64,000 nt of DNA from positions 1-64,000 of the forward strand of contig CAVZXS010000011.1 in the NCBI GenBank assembly GCA_963779325.1, read 5' to 3'. The translations under genes and the position numbers were made by a program. The notes under the pieces were generated by a model. That model ran no database searches. It saw only the letters and a program-made list of their open reading frames with translations, and was not told where the DNA came from. The number at the start of each line of letters is the position of its first letter. Position 1 is the stretch's first letter. This DNA comes from CAVZXS01 sp963779325. GTDB taxonomy: Bacteria; Bacteroidota; Bacteroidia; Chitinophagales; Chitinophagaceae. Shown in pieces: positions 42,508 through 51,785 of the stretch.

Positions 42508-44100
42508 AAAATAATTTTCAATATCTGAACCGTTTATAATTTCGGCAACGGTGAATCGCCTGACGTCAAAACTTTTTTCTATAGAAAAAGAAGCAGCATA
42601 AAACGGGTCGCTAACCTGCCAATTAAGTTTTACAAACTCACCGCTTACTGCAGCTTTAAATTGATTAAAAATAGCAGCGGGCAATAAATCATAACACCGT
42701 AGTGTAGTATCCAATATGGAAAACGAAAAATTAAAAAGCGTTGTGCCATTAGCGCCAGCAGTTGATCCGGAAGGATAAACAGCCGCATCGCAATAACCGC
42801 CCGTGTTACCGTTGTATCTTGTACCTGCTATACCACCATTTGTATTTACACTTACACCCGCCGGTATCACAGCATTAGAAAGCCAAACCACACCGCCGCC
42901 ACCACCGCCACCGGGACCCGAACATTGATTATTTCCTCCTTGCTCAGACCTGCCACCATCAGCACCTTTAGCTTGCAGTGTGAGATTATTAATTACTTCA
43001 TTAGTGTAAATAATAATACTACCGCCGCCACCGCTACCGCCGCCACCATCACTGCTTGATGCCGTACTATCCGGCAGCAAAGCATTTATTCTTCTTGGTT
43101 TATTACCGTTGGCATAAATAGTTCTGTTGTTGCCTGAGATCACATCGCATTTAATAAAAACAATACCACCGCCATGACCCCCCGGCATTCCTAAATCATT
43201 ATTGGCATCTCCGGCGCCGCCGCCACCACCCATAAAAAAACGTAAGGGGCTGGCTGCGTAATAAGAAGATAATGAAACACCGCCAAGACCGGGATTATTT
43301 CCTGCGCATCCGGCTCTTTGATTTCTGCCGCCGCTACCACCTGCTCCCCAATTGCCGCCACCGGCCCCGCCTGTATTATGATTATTACCGCCACCGCCGC
43401 CACTTGCAAGCCTGGCCTTACCGTATTCTAAATTTGCAATATAATTAGCAATACTCTCTCCTTTTTTTCCACCAACGCTATTACCGCTCGCAGGTTTATT
43501 ATATGCAAAAGAAGTAAAATTTAAAAGAGAGCAACCGAAAGGAGGATTCAGATAATTTGTATAATCTCCTCCCCTGAATCCTTTTCCGCTTGCTACTATA
43601 TCATCATTTAGATAAAGCGTATCATCTACATTAATAAAAACAACACCGCCTTTACCCGACGTAGAATCCCAAGGCGCTGCAAAGACTGAATCAACAATAG
43701 TCGCGCTGCTTACTAAATCAGGAAATATAACTAACTGTACATAGCCGTTTACATCATAGGTATTCTTTATTTCTCTTTCAAAAATTACCGAGTCGGCATT
43801 TAATCCGCATACGGTAACCAGTTCAAATTTACCGGCATTATTGATGGATGTAATATTTCCCCAATTGACGTTATTTGTCGGAGAAGTTTGATTGATATCA
43901 GCTCCTTTCATTTGTATCAACAAACCTCTTTGTTTGGAAGCCAGATAAGAAGCATTATCTACTTTTACTACATGCGTAGCGGCATTAATACCTATTACTT
44001 TATAGTATCGGTTGACAACACCCGACAGGTTTTGTGCTGCTAAATCACTAAAGACAAGCAGTAAGAAAAAGCATGATATGGTAAAACGCAGGCGCGGCAT
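42463..44100 (-). CDS. Secreted Gly-rich surface protein (type IX substrate-like), N-terminal part
   Basis: 545 residues. Signal peptide to about SDLAAQ, then a beta-rich N-terminal region (VIGINAATHVVKVDNASYLA, FELVTVCGLNADSVIFEREI). A long glycine-rich middle with runs of four to six Gly (ASGGGGGNNHNTGGAGGG, SDGGGGSGGGGS) probably forms stacked polyglycine-II-like or disordered surface structure. The current frame ends in FGKMPIVITA, which replaces the expected domain; see the detached part at 42121. The function is probably adhesive or structural. Confidence 0.75.
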   Translation of the reverse strand: MPRLRFTISCFFLLLVFSDLAAQNLSGVVNRYYKVIGINAATHVVKVDNASYLASKQRGLLIQMKGADINQTSPTNNVNWGNITSINNAGKFELVTVCGLNADSVIFEREIKNTYDVNGYVQLVIFPDLVSSATIVDSVFAAPWDSTSGKGGVVFINVDDTLYLNDDIVASGKGFRGGDYTNYLNPPFGCSLLNFTSFAYNKPASGNSVGGKKGESIANYIANLEYGKARLASGGGGGNNHNTGGAGGGNWGAGGSGGRNQRAGCAGNNPGLGGVSLSSYYAASPLRFFMGGGGGAGDANNDLGMPGGHGGGIVFIKCDVISGNNRTIYANGNKPRRINALLPDSTASSSDGGGGSGGGGSIIIYTNEVINNLTLQAKGADGGRSEQGGNNQCSGPGGGGGGGVVWLSNAVIPAGVSVNTNGGIAGTRYNGNTGGYCDAAVYPSGSTAGANGTTLFNFSFSILDTTLRCYDLLPAAIFNQFKAAVSGEFVKLNWQVSDPFYAASFSIEKSFDVRRFTVAEIINGSDIENYFANTLFGKMPIVITA

Positions 44101-44303
44101 TTATTTTTCAGGATATTTGAACTCTGTATTGGTGCTACAAAGTAGAAAAAAATATGCTGAAAGTTGCAAGATTGCGACATATCTTAAACAGGATGAGGCC
44201 GGGAAACCGTCGGCTTTGCCGCCGAAATAGTAATATTTCTATAATTCAACATCCTCAAGGCACGTAAAGGCCTGTAAACCAATCTTTCTGCAGGCAACAC
44301 TAA

Positions 44304-45395
44304 TTAAACAACTTCTACCACTTTGGTGGCTCCCATATTCGCATTGCGCATAGAAATACTGCGGACGGTAATAGCGGCCAAATCTTCAAATGCTTTTTTA
44401 GTAATGGCATCGGTACCCATCATGATTGGCGTGCCTGCATCTCCGCCTTCGCGTATACTTTGTACCAATGGTATTTGGCCAAGGAAAGGAATATCGTATT
44501 CACTTGCCAAGCGTTTGCCGCCATCCTTCCCAAATATGTAGTATTTATTATCGGGCAGTTCCTGCGGAGTAAAATAACTCATATTCTCTACCAACCCGAT
44601 AATGGGTACATTGATCTGCGCCTGGCCAAACATAGCTATGCCTTTTTTAGCATCGGCCAATGCAACATCCTGAGGAGTGGTTACAATTACAACACCTGTT
44701 ACCGGTACGGTTTGCAAAAGCGTTAAATGTATATCGCCTGTTCCGGGCGGCATATCAACTACCAAATAATCCAGCTCATCCCAAAAAACTTCAGTTACAA
44801 ATTGCTTTATAGCACTGCTGGCCATCGGGCCGCGCCATACTACCGCATTTTTTTCATCTACCAATAAACCGATGCTCATCAGTTTTATGCCAAATTTTTC
44901 CAGCGGTACAATCATTCCTTTTCCTTCCAAATCCATCATCACAGGTCTTTCGCCGCGAACACCAAACATAATGGGAACACTGGGTCCGTAAATATCAGCA
45001 TCCATCAAACCTACTTTGGCGCCGCCTTTTGCAATAGCTAATGCAAGGTTGGATGCAACAGTTGATTTACCCACACCACCCTTGCCGCTTACTACAGCGA
45101 TAATATTTTTTACACGGGGTAATATCTGTTTACTGTCGGTTCTTTTACTGGTAGTATTGGCTGTAAAATTTACCGTTACGTTTGCTTCTTTATTTACTAA
45201 TAATTTAATAGCGTTTTTACATGCGTTACCCATCATGTCCTTCATGGGGCATGATGGCGTAGTAAGGACGATTGTAAAAGAAATATTATTCCCATCGATT
45301 ACAATATCCCTGATCATATTAAGCGTTACCAGGTCTTTGCCCAAGTCGGGTTCCTGCACATTACCAAGGGCCAGCAGCACTTTTTCGGTTGTCAT
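44304..45395 (-). CDS. Mrp/NBP35-type Fe-S carrier ATPase
   Basis: 363 residues. N-terminal MIP18/DUF59 domain (VLLALGNVQEPDLGKDLVTL, VVLTTPSCPMKDMM), then the deviant Walker A SGKGGVGKST, GLMDADIYGPSVP, VVDMPPGTGDIHLTLLQ and GLVENMSYFTPQELP. Binds and transfers iron-sulfur clusters in the cytoplasm. The CxxC pair of classical Mrp is absent after ENMSYF, a substitution also usual in Bacteroidota members (from memory). Confidence 0.9.
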   Translation of the reverse strand: MTTEKVLLALGNVQEPDLGKDLVTLNMIRDIVIDGNNISFTIVLTTPSCPMKDMMGNACKNAIKLLVNKEANVTVNFTANTTSKRTDSKQILPRVKNIIAVVSGKGGVGKSTVASNLALAIAKGGAKVGLMDADIYGPSVPIMFGVRGERPVMMDLEGKGMIVPLEKFGIKLMSIGLLVDEKNAVVWRGPMASSAIKQFVTEVFWDELDYLVVDMPPGTGDIHLTLLQTVPVTGVVIVTTPQDVALADAKKGIAMFGQAQINVPIIGLVENMSYFTPQELPDNKYYIFGKDGGKRLASEYDIPFLGQIPLVQSIREGGDAGTPIMMGTDAITKKAFEDLAAITVRSISMRNANMGATKVVEVV

Positions 45396-45495
45396 ATTGA
45401 AAGCTTATGTTAAAAAACGGATGAGTTGCAAAAATAAACATATACGCAGCTAAATTGTTGGTTATTTTACACAACTTGTATTTATTTTTGAAGCG

Positions 45496-46140
45496 ATGAA
45501 AAAAATTTTACCCTTATTTTTTATAGCCGCGGCTTTTTTACCAAAACAATCAAATGCCCAGTTTGAAGCTTTTCGTGATTCAGTAGTGCAATTGTACGGC
45601 GTGGTAATGACATCCGACAGCTTGGTAGGCATACCGGCCGTAAGTGTAATGGTAAAAGGACAAAACCGCGGAACCGTTACCAATAACCAAGGCGTTTTTT
45701 CGATAGTAGTTTTAAAAGGAGATAAAATAGAATTCACCCACGTAAGTTATAAAACCAAATTAGTTACCATTCCTCAAAATTTAGAAGGCAATCAACAAAG
45801 CATTGTTCAATTGATGGTAGAAGATACCGTTTATTTACCCGCCACTATTATACGACCGCGACCGAGTAAGGAACAGTTTGCCCGGGATTTTGTAAACAAT
45901 AAGGTACCTGACGACAATTATGAAGTAGCAAGAAAGAATACCAATGCCGCCACTTTACGGGCATTGGATGCGGCTACACCCGGTGATGGTTCGGCGGCAA
46001 CCAAAATTCAATTTCAAAAGGTAGCCAACAAAGCCTATTATGCGGGACAAACACAACCCATGCCTATTTTCAGCCCCGCTGCCTGGAGTGAATTTATACA
46101 AGCATGGAAACGAGGTGATTTTAAGAACAAGCGAAATTAA
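45496..46140 (+). CDS. Secreted carboxypeptidase-regulatory-like domain protein
   Basis: 214 residues, signal peptide to about QSNAQ. One CarboxypepD_reg-like fold (LYGVVMTSDSLVGIPAVSVM, NRGTVTNNQGVFSIVVLKGD, IEFTHVSYKT) followed by a helical tail (PSKEQFARDFVNNKVPDDNY) ending FSPAAWSEFIQAWKRGDF. This two-part plan is common in Bacteroidota periplasmic proteins of unknown role. It ends at the terminator at 46174. Confidence 0.75.
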   Translation: MKKILPLFFIAAAFLPKQSNAQFEAFRDSVVQLYGVVMTSDSLVGIPAVSVMVKGQNRGTVTNNQGVFSIVVLKGDKIEFTHVSYKTKLVTIPQNLEGNQQSIVQLMVEDTVYLPATIIRPRPSKEQFARDFVNNKVPDDNYEVARKNTNAATLRALDAATPGDGSAATKIQFQKVANKAYYAGQTQPMPIFSPAAWSEFIQAWKRGDFKNKRN

Positions 46141-46173
46141 AATTTCTGAACGATTTATATTTAAAAAAGCAAG

Positions 46174-46205
46174 AAGCTTTCCCGGTAATAAGGGAAAGCT
46201 TTTTA
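46174..46205. terminator. Terminator between convergent genes
   Basis: AAGCTTTCCC pairs with GGGAAAGCTT around GGTAATA, followed by T4; the A-rich left flank would serve the opposite direction. Confidence 0.85.
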
Positions 46206-46228
46206 CATATAGACAAGCTCCATAGAAA

Positions 46229-46834
46229 TCAATTGGTATACAGACCTCCTGCATTTATCCAATCCGTAATTTTTTGTTTTTCTATAGCCGGCAATGCCCC
46301 AGTTGGCGGCATTATTGTGGAGGCAGATGTTGCATCAACTGCACGGTCTTTTATAATTGTTTTAAATGCTGTGATCTCGCAATCTTTATTCCAATCGTGT
46401 CCGCCCGCAGGATTAGACCCTGAATGACAACCGGGTACAGCACAATTATTGCGTAATAAAGTTCTCACTGCCGCAAATAAAGTTCCTGCTGCCAGTCCCT
46501 GTACAGTTGTTTTCAGTGTTCCTGTACAATTATTAGCATCGCGGGCAGTTACTGTATAATCACCGGGAGCCAATGCATTAAAAACATTACCTGCTTGAAA
46601 TGTTCCGTTGTTGATACTGTATGTATAAGTACCGCTGCCACCTGCAGCGTTTACGGTCAAAGAACCGTTGCCGGGAGTAAGACAAGGAGTACCAATGGTA
46701 GAAGCCGTATTAGTGACACTGATATTTACACCGGTACACGACGGAGGAGGCGGAGGATCACTTCCTTTGTTGCAGGAACCACCCATTAAAATTGTCGCTA
46801 AAATAAAAATAGAAATAGAAAATTTGCTGATCAT
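46229..46834 (-). CDS. Lipoprotein with SprB-like repeat and a CX4CH haem-type motif
   Basis: 201 residues from MISKFSISIF. Lipobox LMGGSC, a Pro-rich spacer, one SprB-like repeat (SGTYTYSINNGTF, NALAPGDYTVTARDANNCTG) and a C-terminal domain with LLRNNCAVPGCHSG, MPPTGALP and KITDWINAGG. That last pattern recalls small cytochrome-c-like domains (distal Met, IxxWIxxGA), but the Cys spacing is CX4CH rather than CX2CH. Surface or periplasmic electron-transfer function is possible, not shown. Confidence 0.65.
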   Translation of the reverse strand: MISKFSISIFILATILMGGSCNKGSDPPPPPSCTGVNISVTNTASTIGTPCLTPGNGSLTVNAAGGSGTYTYSINNGTFQAGNVFNALAPGDYTVTARDANNCTGTLKTTVQGLAAGTLFAAVRTLLRNNCAVPGCHSGSNPAGGHDWNKDCEITAFKTIIKDRAVDATSASTIMPPTGALPAIEKQKITDWINAGGLYTN

Positions 46835-46888
46835 AAACGGTGTTTGATATAACAACGCTGTCCTGTGCTTTTCAGTTGCCCGGTAAAT

Positions 46889-48289
46889 TTAATTTTTTGA
46901 AAAAGGCTTTACCGACATACTGAATAAAACACCGCCGCTGTTCAGTTTTATTTTACCAAACCCTATGCCGGTTAAAGGCATTTTAAAATACGGCTCGGCG
47001 CTGAAAGCAATACGTTTGTTTAAATTATAAGTATATCCACCCGATAAAGTAAGAACAGAAAAGAAATGCTTGTTTTCATTTTTGTATGTACGTTGCGCAG
47101 TTATATATTGGTTCCAGGCTCCTTTATATAAATAATCATAGGTTTCCCTTTTCATTATTACAGACGAAATGCCCGATGAAACAAACCAGCTATGATTTTT
47201 CGCCGGTTTAAAATTATAAGACACGAATAAAGGAATCTCATACACCTTGCAATCAGCATCAATCTTTTTCAAACCCGGGTAATACTGCCACCAGCCGGCC
47301 GGCGGGTTATAATCGGCAGAATCGGCGCTGTATAATTTTTTGCCGGCATAAAAACCTGTACGCAGGGTAATGCCATTACTGAAATTATAACCGATACCTC
47401 CCCCATACTGCATCGCAGCAGTACCGGGTTTATCAATACTCACGGCGCTAACATCGGCACCCGCGGACAGCGTAAGCATAAAAGAACCTTTTCTTTTTTG
47501 CTTTTGCTTTTTGTTTTCGGATGATCCGTTTTTATTTTCAACAGCTAAAGCACTTACAGTATCCTTTATATTCGTTTTATTTACATCCGCTTTTATTTCA
47601 CCGGCTGCTATTTCATCTTTTACAGGTTCCGATGTTTTATCAATAGCCGGCTCGGAAATTTTTTTATCTGAAATGTCATTTCCCGCATCAATTACAATAT
47701 CGCTTTTTTGAAAAGCCTGTTTCAGGGCTTTGACCGGTAAAACTTTTTTGTTCTTTACAAACTTCTTATGCTCGACAGTCGGTGTTTTAAATAAACTCAG
47801 CTCATTGTTCACAATTGCATTGGCAACGGGATTATCTGTAATTAAGTTATTTTTCTCAATTGTCTTTTTAATCTGGTTATTATCAACCATCGCATTCGTC
47901 ACTTCATCAGCCGATTTATCAATTTTAGTTTTCCCGTCACTTATAACATTACCGGGCGTTTCCCCGGATGCAGGTGCGGGTAATTCTTTTTTCTGCGGCG
48001 TTGTTGATTCGGTTCTATTATTATTGACCGTTTCAGCTGGTTCAGTAACAGCGGCAGTATTTTTGGGGCTGTCTTTTCCGCCGGTATTTTTATTAAAAAT
48101 AAAAAAAGTACCTCCCGCTAAGAAAAGAAGACCAAACAATAAAAAAAACATACGTCTTCTGTCATCTTTTTTTTCAGGCAGATGTTTGTCAAGCTTTTTT
48201 TTCATTTTTAACCAAGCCTGTTCATCGTAAGCAGGGTGGTGGTGGTCGGCAGCTTCTTTTATTTTTTTATCTAAATCGTCAAATGGCAT
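46889..48289 (-). CDS. Anti-sigma-like protein with C-terminal beta-barrel
   Basis: 466 residues. A cytoplasmic-type N-terminus (MPFDDLDKKIKEAADHHHPA, AWLKMKKKLDKHL), one membrane helix near 46-64 (MFFLLFGLLFLAGGTFFIF), a long Lys/Asn/Thr-rich linker (about 65-270), then a porin-like sheet region (SFMLTLSAGADVSAVS, GGGIGYNFSNGITLRTGFYA, FSAEPYFKMPLTGIGFGK). It overlaps the sigma gene by 11 bp, so it probably holds that sigma factor. The combination would span both membranes. Confidence 0.75.
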   Translation of the reverse strand: MPFDDLDKKIKEAADHHHPAYDEQAWLKMKKKLDKHLPEKKDDRRRMFFLLFGLLFLAGGTFFIFNKNTGGKDSPKNTAAVTEPAETVNNNRTESTTPQKKELPAPASGETPGNVISDGKTKIDKSADEVTNAMVDNNQIKKTIEKNNLITDNPVANAIVNNELSLFKTPTVEHKKFVKNKKVLPVKALKQAFQKSDIVIDAGNDISDKKISEPAIDKTSEPVKDEIAAGEIKADVNKTNIKDTVSALAVENKNGSSENKKQKQKRKGSFMLTLSAGADVSAVSIDKPGTAAMQYGGGIGYNFSNGITLRTGFYAGKKLYSADSADYNPPAGWWQYYPGLKKIDADCKVYEIPLFVSYNFKPAKNHSWFVSSGISSVIMKRETYDYLYKGAWNQYITAQRTYKNENKHFFSVLTLSGGYTYNLNKRIAFSAEPYFKMPLTGIGFGKIKLNSGGVLFSMSVKPFSKN

Positions 48290-48905
48290 TTTTAGTTAAT
48301 TGATTTATGTCGAGGCCTGTTAATAATTTTTGTAATTGTATTCGTGCTTTGGATAAGTTAGACTTGGATGTACCGACGGATATACCAAGGTGCTGTGCAA
48401 TTTCTTCGTGACTGAACCCTTCTACAATAAAGAGATTTAAAACCGCCCGGTAACCCGGCGACAATTTTTGAATACATCGTATAATTTCCTCATAGCTCAT
48501 TTTATCGAGCGGCGTTTCGTAAGCGGCAGAAAGTTCAATTACACCATTATGATTGTTATCGGTTAAAAATCGTTGTTTGTGGTATTTACGATAATGATCT
48601 ATGGCTGTATATACCATAATTTTTCTGAGCCAGCCCTTAAAAGAATTTACAACATCGGCATAAGCCGGTGTGAAATGATGAATCTCTTTATATATTTTTA
48701 GAAACCCGTCGTTCATTATCTCCAGGGCGTCATCCGAGTTTTGTGTGTAGCGATCGCAGATAGCCATAGCATAGCCATAGAAAGAGCTGTAAATTTTCTT
48801 TTGGCTCTCCCGTTCATTCAGGGCACAATGCCTGATATGATATGAAAGTTCATCGGCCGATAACAAATCCGTGTTTCCTTTGTATATATAATCGGGTTGC
48901 TGCAT
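48279..48905 (-). CDS. ECF-type RNA polymerase sigma-70 factor
   Basis: 208 residues. Region 2: QKKIYSSFYGYAMAICDRYT and DDALEIMNDGFLKIYKEI, FKGWLRKIMVYTAIDHYRK. Region 4: LSPGYRAVLNLFIVEGFSHEEIAQHLGISVGTSKSNLSKA is the DNA-binding helix-turn-helix. The next gene overlaps it and looks like its anti-sigma partner. AAGTTGTAACTT, a perfect palindrome, is just upstream of the start (about 48923-48934). Confidence 0.92.
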   Translation of the reverse strand: MQQPDYIYKGNTDLLSADELSYHIRHCALNERESQKKIYSSFYGYAMAICDRYTQNSDDALEIMNDGFLKIYKEIHHFTPAYADVVNSFKGWLRKIMVYTAIDHYRKYHKQRFLTDNNHNGVIELSAAYETPLDKMSYEEIIRCIQKLSPGYRAVLNLFIVEGFSHEEIAQHLGISVGTSKSNLSKARIQLQKLLTGLDINQLTKNAI

Positions 48906-48999
48906 AAAATGGTTGCCCCATGTTGAAGTTACAACTTTAAATAAATGCTGCTCAAAAAAATTCTGCAGGCATTAATTAACAGTAGGTTACAGTCGATTC

Positions 49000-49416
49000 T
49001 TAAGAAAGTGCCGTTGAAATTTTTTGGAAGTTTTCAATAAAGAAATAAAAGATAACTGCGGAGATGAGATTAATGGCAAAGCTGAGTTTCAGCAGCGAGG
49101 GATTCTTTTTTGCAGGCTTCAGCATTTTCAGCAACCACATTTCAAACAAGACGGTAATTATAAACATACCTGCAAGCGGTAAAAATTGAGAAATTTCTTT
49201 TCCTTCGACAGCTTTTGCATAAATAATAAATAACAACAGGCCCAGCAGCAAAGTAGCTATATTGATTACTAAAGAGTGAAGAAAACTGTTACCCGCATTG
49301 TCCCATTTGGAAATAACAAATACAACAGCTTCGGCTGTAAAACTAAAAAGAAGTAAGAATATAAGCGGCTTGGCAAGCAGTATAGGGTTCACCGATCCCA
49401 ATAAATAAAAACTCAT
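49000..49416 (-). CDS. Four-helix membrane protein of unknown function
   Basis: 138 residues with four predicted membrane segments (PLIFLLLFSFTAEAVVFVIS, LVINIATLLLGLLLFIIYA, MFIITVLFEMWLLKM, AINLISAVIFYFFI). I recognise no family. It lies 34 bp after the desaturase gene on the same strand, so it may be co-transcribed. Confidence 0.6.
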   Translation of the reverse strand: MSFYLLGSVNPILLAKPLIFLLLFSFTAEAVVFVISKWDNAGNSFLHSLVINIATLLLGLLLFIIYAKAVEGKEISQFLPLAGMFIITVLFEMWLLKMLKPAKKNPSLLKLSFAINLISAVIFYFFIENFQKISTALS

Positions 49417-49450
49417 AGCAGAATTATTTATATAAAAATAGCGGAAATTA

Positions 49451-50518
49451 CTAAGCCCTGCCCATTTGCCTTAAAAAAGCTACATGCGATGCTACAGCAT
49501 AACGAACCCTTGCATACTCTATATATGTAATTCCGTATTCGCGGCAAGCCTGCTTTATTATTTTACTGATAGCAGGATAATGTATATGAGAAATTTTAGG
49601 GAACAAGTGATGCTCTATCTGAAAATTCAATCCGCCCACCAACCAACTTACCAATTTATTTTTGGTTGCAAAATTAGCCGTCGTTTTTATCTGGTGTATG
49701 GCCCATTCGTCTTCCATTTTATTCGTAGCCTCAATCGGTACGGGAAAAGCGGTATGTTCTACCGTATGCGCCAATTGAAAAACAATACTTATAATAAGAC
49801 CGGCCACCAAAGTAAATATAAGGAACCATAAAAGCCAGGAGGAAAATCCAACCATATAAATAGGTAACCCGATAAATAAAAAGATATTAAGCACTTTAAA
49901 AAACCAAAATGAAAAATGTTCGCCAAAACTCATTTTCTTAATCTTCATCAGGCTCACTCTTCCTTTAAAATATTTCTGGTAATCCAATACAAAAATCCAC
50001 AGCAGGTAAATTAATGAATACAATAACCAAAAATAAATATGCTGATACTTGTGCAGCTTGTATTTCTTTTGCGTCATGGTCATTCGCATCCAGGGTTTGA
50101 TATCAATATCATCATCAATACCGTCGATATTGGTATACGCATGGTGAATTACATTGTGCTTTACATTCCACATGAAGCTGTTGCCGCCCAATATATTCAA
50201 CGAAAACGCCGCGATGGTATTTACCCACTTATACTTGCTGAAACTGCCGTGTGCCCCGTCATGCATTACATTAAACCCGATAGCGGCTACCAAACCACCA
50301 AGCAAAATACTTTCGCCGATTTGAAACCAAATACCGGGTGTAAAAAATATTAAATGAGTATAAACGGCTATGCAGCTCGTCATTAAAAAAATTGCCTTAA
50401 AGAAAAGCTGAAAATTACCGGTAGAAGATTTACCCGTATTACTAAAATAATCGTTGATTCTTTTTTTCAGCTCTGCATGAAATGATTGCTGAACATTGGA
50501 AAATTTGGGAGTAGTCAT
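49451..50518 (-). CDS. Membrane fatty acid desaturase (acyl-CoA/lipid delta-6-like)
   Basis: 355 residues. Three histidine boxes coordinate the di-iron centre: HDGAHGS near 88, HNVIHHAYTN near 122 and QIEHHLFP near 301, with the Gln of the third box typical of front-end-like desaturases. Four membrane segments lie between. Introduces double bonds in membrane acyl chains using O2. Its neighbours are membrane-related. Confidence 0.9.
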   Translation of the reverse strand: MTTPKFSNVQQSFHAELKKRINDYFSNTGKSSTGNFQLFFKAIFLMTSCIAVYTHLIFFTPGIWFQIGESILLGGLVAAIGFNVMHDGAHGSFSKYKWVNTIAAFSLNILGGNSFMWNVKHNVIHHAYTNIDGIDDDIDIKPWMRMTMTQKKYKLHKYQHIYFWLLYSLIYLLWIFVLDYQKYFKGRVSLMKIKKMSFGEHFSFWFFKVLNIFLFIGLPIYMVGFSSWLLWFLIFTLVAGLIISIVFQLAHTVEHTAFPVPIEATNKMEDEWAIHQIKTTANFATKNKLVSWLVGGLNFQIEHHLFPKISHIHYPAISKIIKQACREYGITYIEYARVRYAVASHVAFLRQMGRA

Positions 50519-50587
50519 AATATTAAAATAAACCGCAAAGGTAGGTTACCTTGTTTAATAATCAGGTATTTGTTCAATAAGCATTTG

Positions 50588-51297
50588 TTATAAAATCCGC
50601 ACTTCTGTTCGTCTGTTTTTTGAGCGGCCTGCCTCTGTACTATTATCATCCAAAGGCTTGGCAGCTCCATAACCTTTGGCAATCAACCTTTCAGGCTTGA
50701 TACCTTTTTTTATCAGGTATTGTTTTATAGTATTTGCTCTTTGTAGAGACAGTACAAGATTCTCTTTGTCCTTGCCGATATTGTCAGTATGGCCTGCAAT
50801 TTCTATTTTTTCATTGGCTTTTCTTTTGAGATAATCGACCAACTCCTCTAATTCTTTAAAAGACGACGGCCGTAATGCCACCTTGCCAAAATCAAACTCA
50901 ACATTATCCAATGTATAAGAGCGGGCAGGTTCATAACTTATATTAATGGTAAAGGGTTCGCTAAAAAACTGATCGGGACCCAACGCAGGTATATTTAGTG
51001 TCCCGTACATCGACGTATCAAGCAGGCCTTTTATTTTAACTGTATAAATATGGCCATTGGGCAAACTAATGGAAAACTTACCCGCAGCATCAGTAATACC
51101 GAAAAACTCGTTTTGAGAAAAATCCGTTGCAAATATGACTTGCTCGTCTCTTAGAGGTTTCTTATTCTTGTCTCCGGCAAAAACATGAACGGTAGCTTTT
51201 TGGTTCAAGCCTTCTGTATCCTGAGCCAAAATCGGTAAACTAAAAACAAAGCCGATACGCATAATACCGTAAGGCCGAATGTTTTAATTAGCTTCAT
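50588..51297 (-). CDS. OmpA family protein with frameshift in the signal peptide
   Basis: The mature part has a carboxypeptidase-like sheet (ATVHVFAGDKNKKPL, FFGITDAAGKFSISLPNG) and a C-terminal OmpA peptidoglycan-binding domain (DFGKVALRPSSFKELEEL, IEIAGHTDNIGKDKENLVLS, KGIKPERLIAKGYGAAKP). The long frame starts at an internal Met (MRIGFVFSL), leaving too short a leader. ATG 51297 opens MKLIKTFGLTVLCVSALF in another frame; one more T in the T5 run (about 51242-51246) would give ALFFSLPILAQ, a perfect signal peptide. Probably a one-base loss. Confidence 0.85.
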
Positions 51298-51605
51298 GAG
51301 TGATAAAATTTAAGTGCAAACGGCAGGAAGAAAACTATTATTGCCCCGGTACTTAAGGATTTGTTATAAGTCGTTTGAAAATATCCTAAAATAAAAAGGC
51401 CCAACATTTCTACGGTAACCACTAATTCGATACCAATTTTCATTCATTTCGAAAATCAGTGAATATTTTATTTTGAAAAATCGCTTGAAATATCAGGCTT
51501 GAATTGCCTTCAATCTCTCTACTTCCTCCCCCAATCAATCGTCTCACTTCCATCTTCACCTGGCAGTAATTATCCCTACCCATCCAGTCAGGCGGGCAGC
51601 ACCTG
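51298..51605. other. Non-coding remnant region after the mobilisation stub
   Basis: About 300 bp with no convincing gene. A frame on the minus strand downstream of the relaxase stub has no recognisable motif. It may be decayed relaxase sequence or the deletion scar. Confidence 0.3.
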
Positions 51606-51785
51606 CTATTGAGTAACACTGGATACCAAAGGAATTTCTTTATACCCGCTTACTTCTTCATTCAGTTTATCGGCAGCATCAATAATCTCTGTATGAAGAC
51701 AAACTGCATTTCCTTTGTACACATTCTTTTCATTGTAGTTGAGTGCAGCTTCAATACTTTTCGGTGTAGTTATTTTTGCAACCAT
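51606..51785 (-). pseudogene. Truncated relaxase (MobA/BtgB-type), N-terminal stub
   Basis: 59 codons, MVAKITTPKSIEAALNYNEK and then KNVYKGNAVCLH, ending at TAG 51606. The start matches the N-terminal motif of Bacteroidota Relaxase/Mob proteins, which are several hundred residues long. The catalytic His motif is missing. Its ATG overlaps the MobC stop by 16 bp, the usual coupling in such modules. It is the leftover of a lost mobilisable element. Confidence 0.75.
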
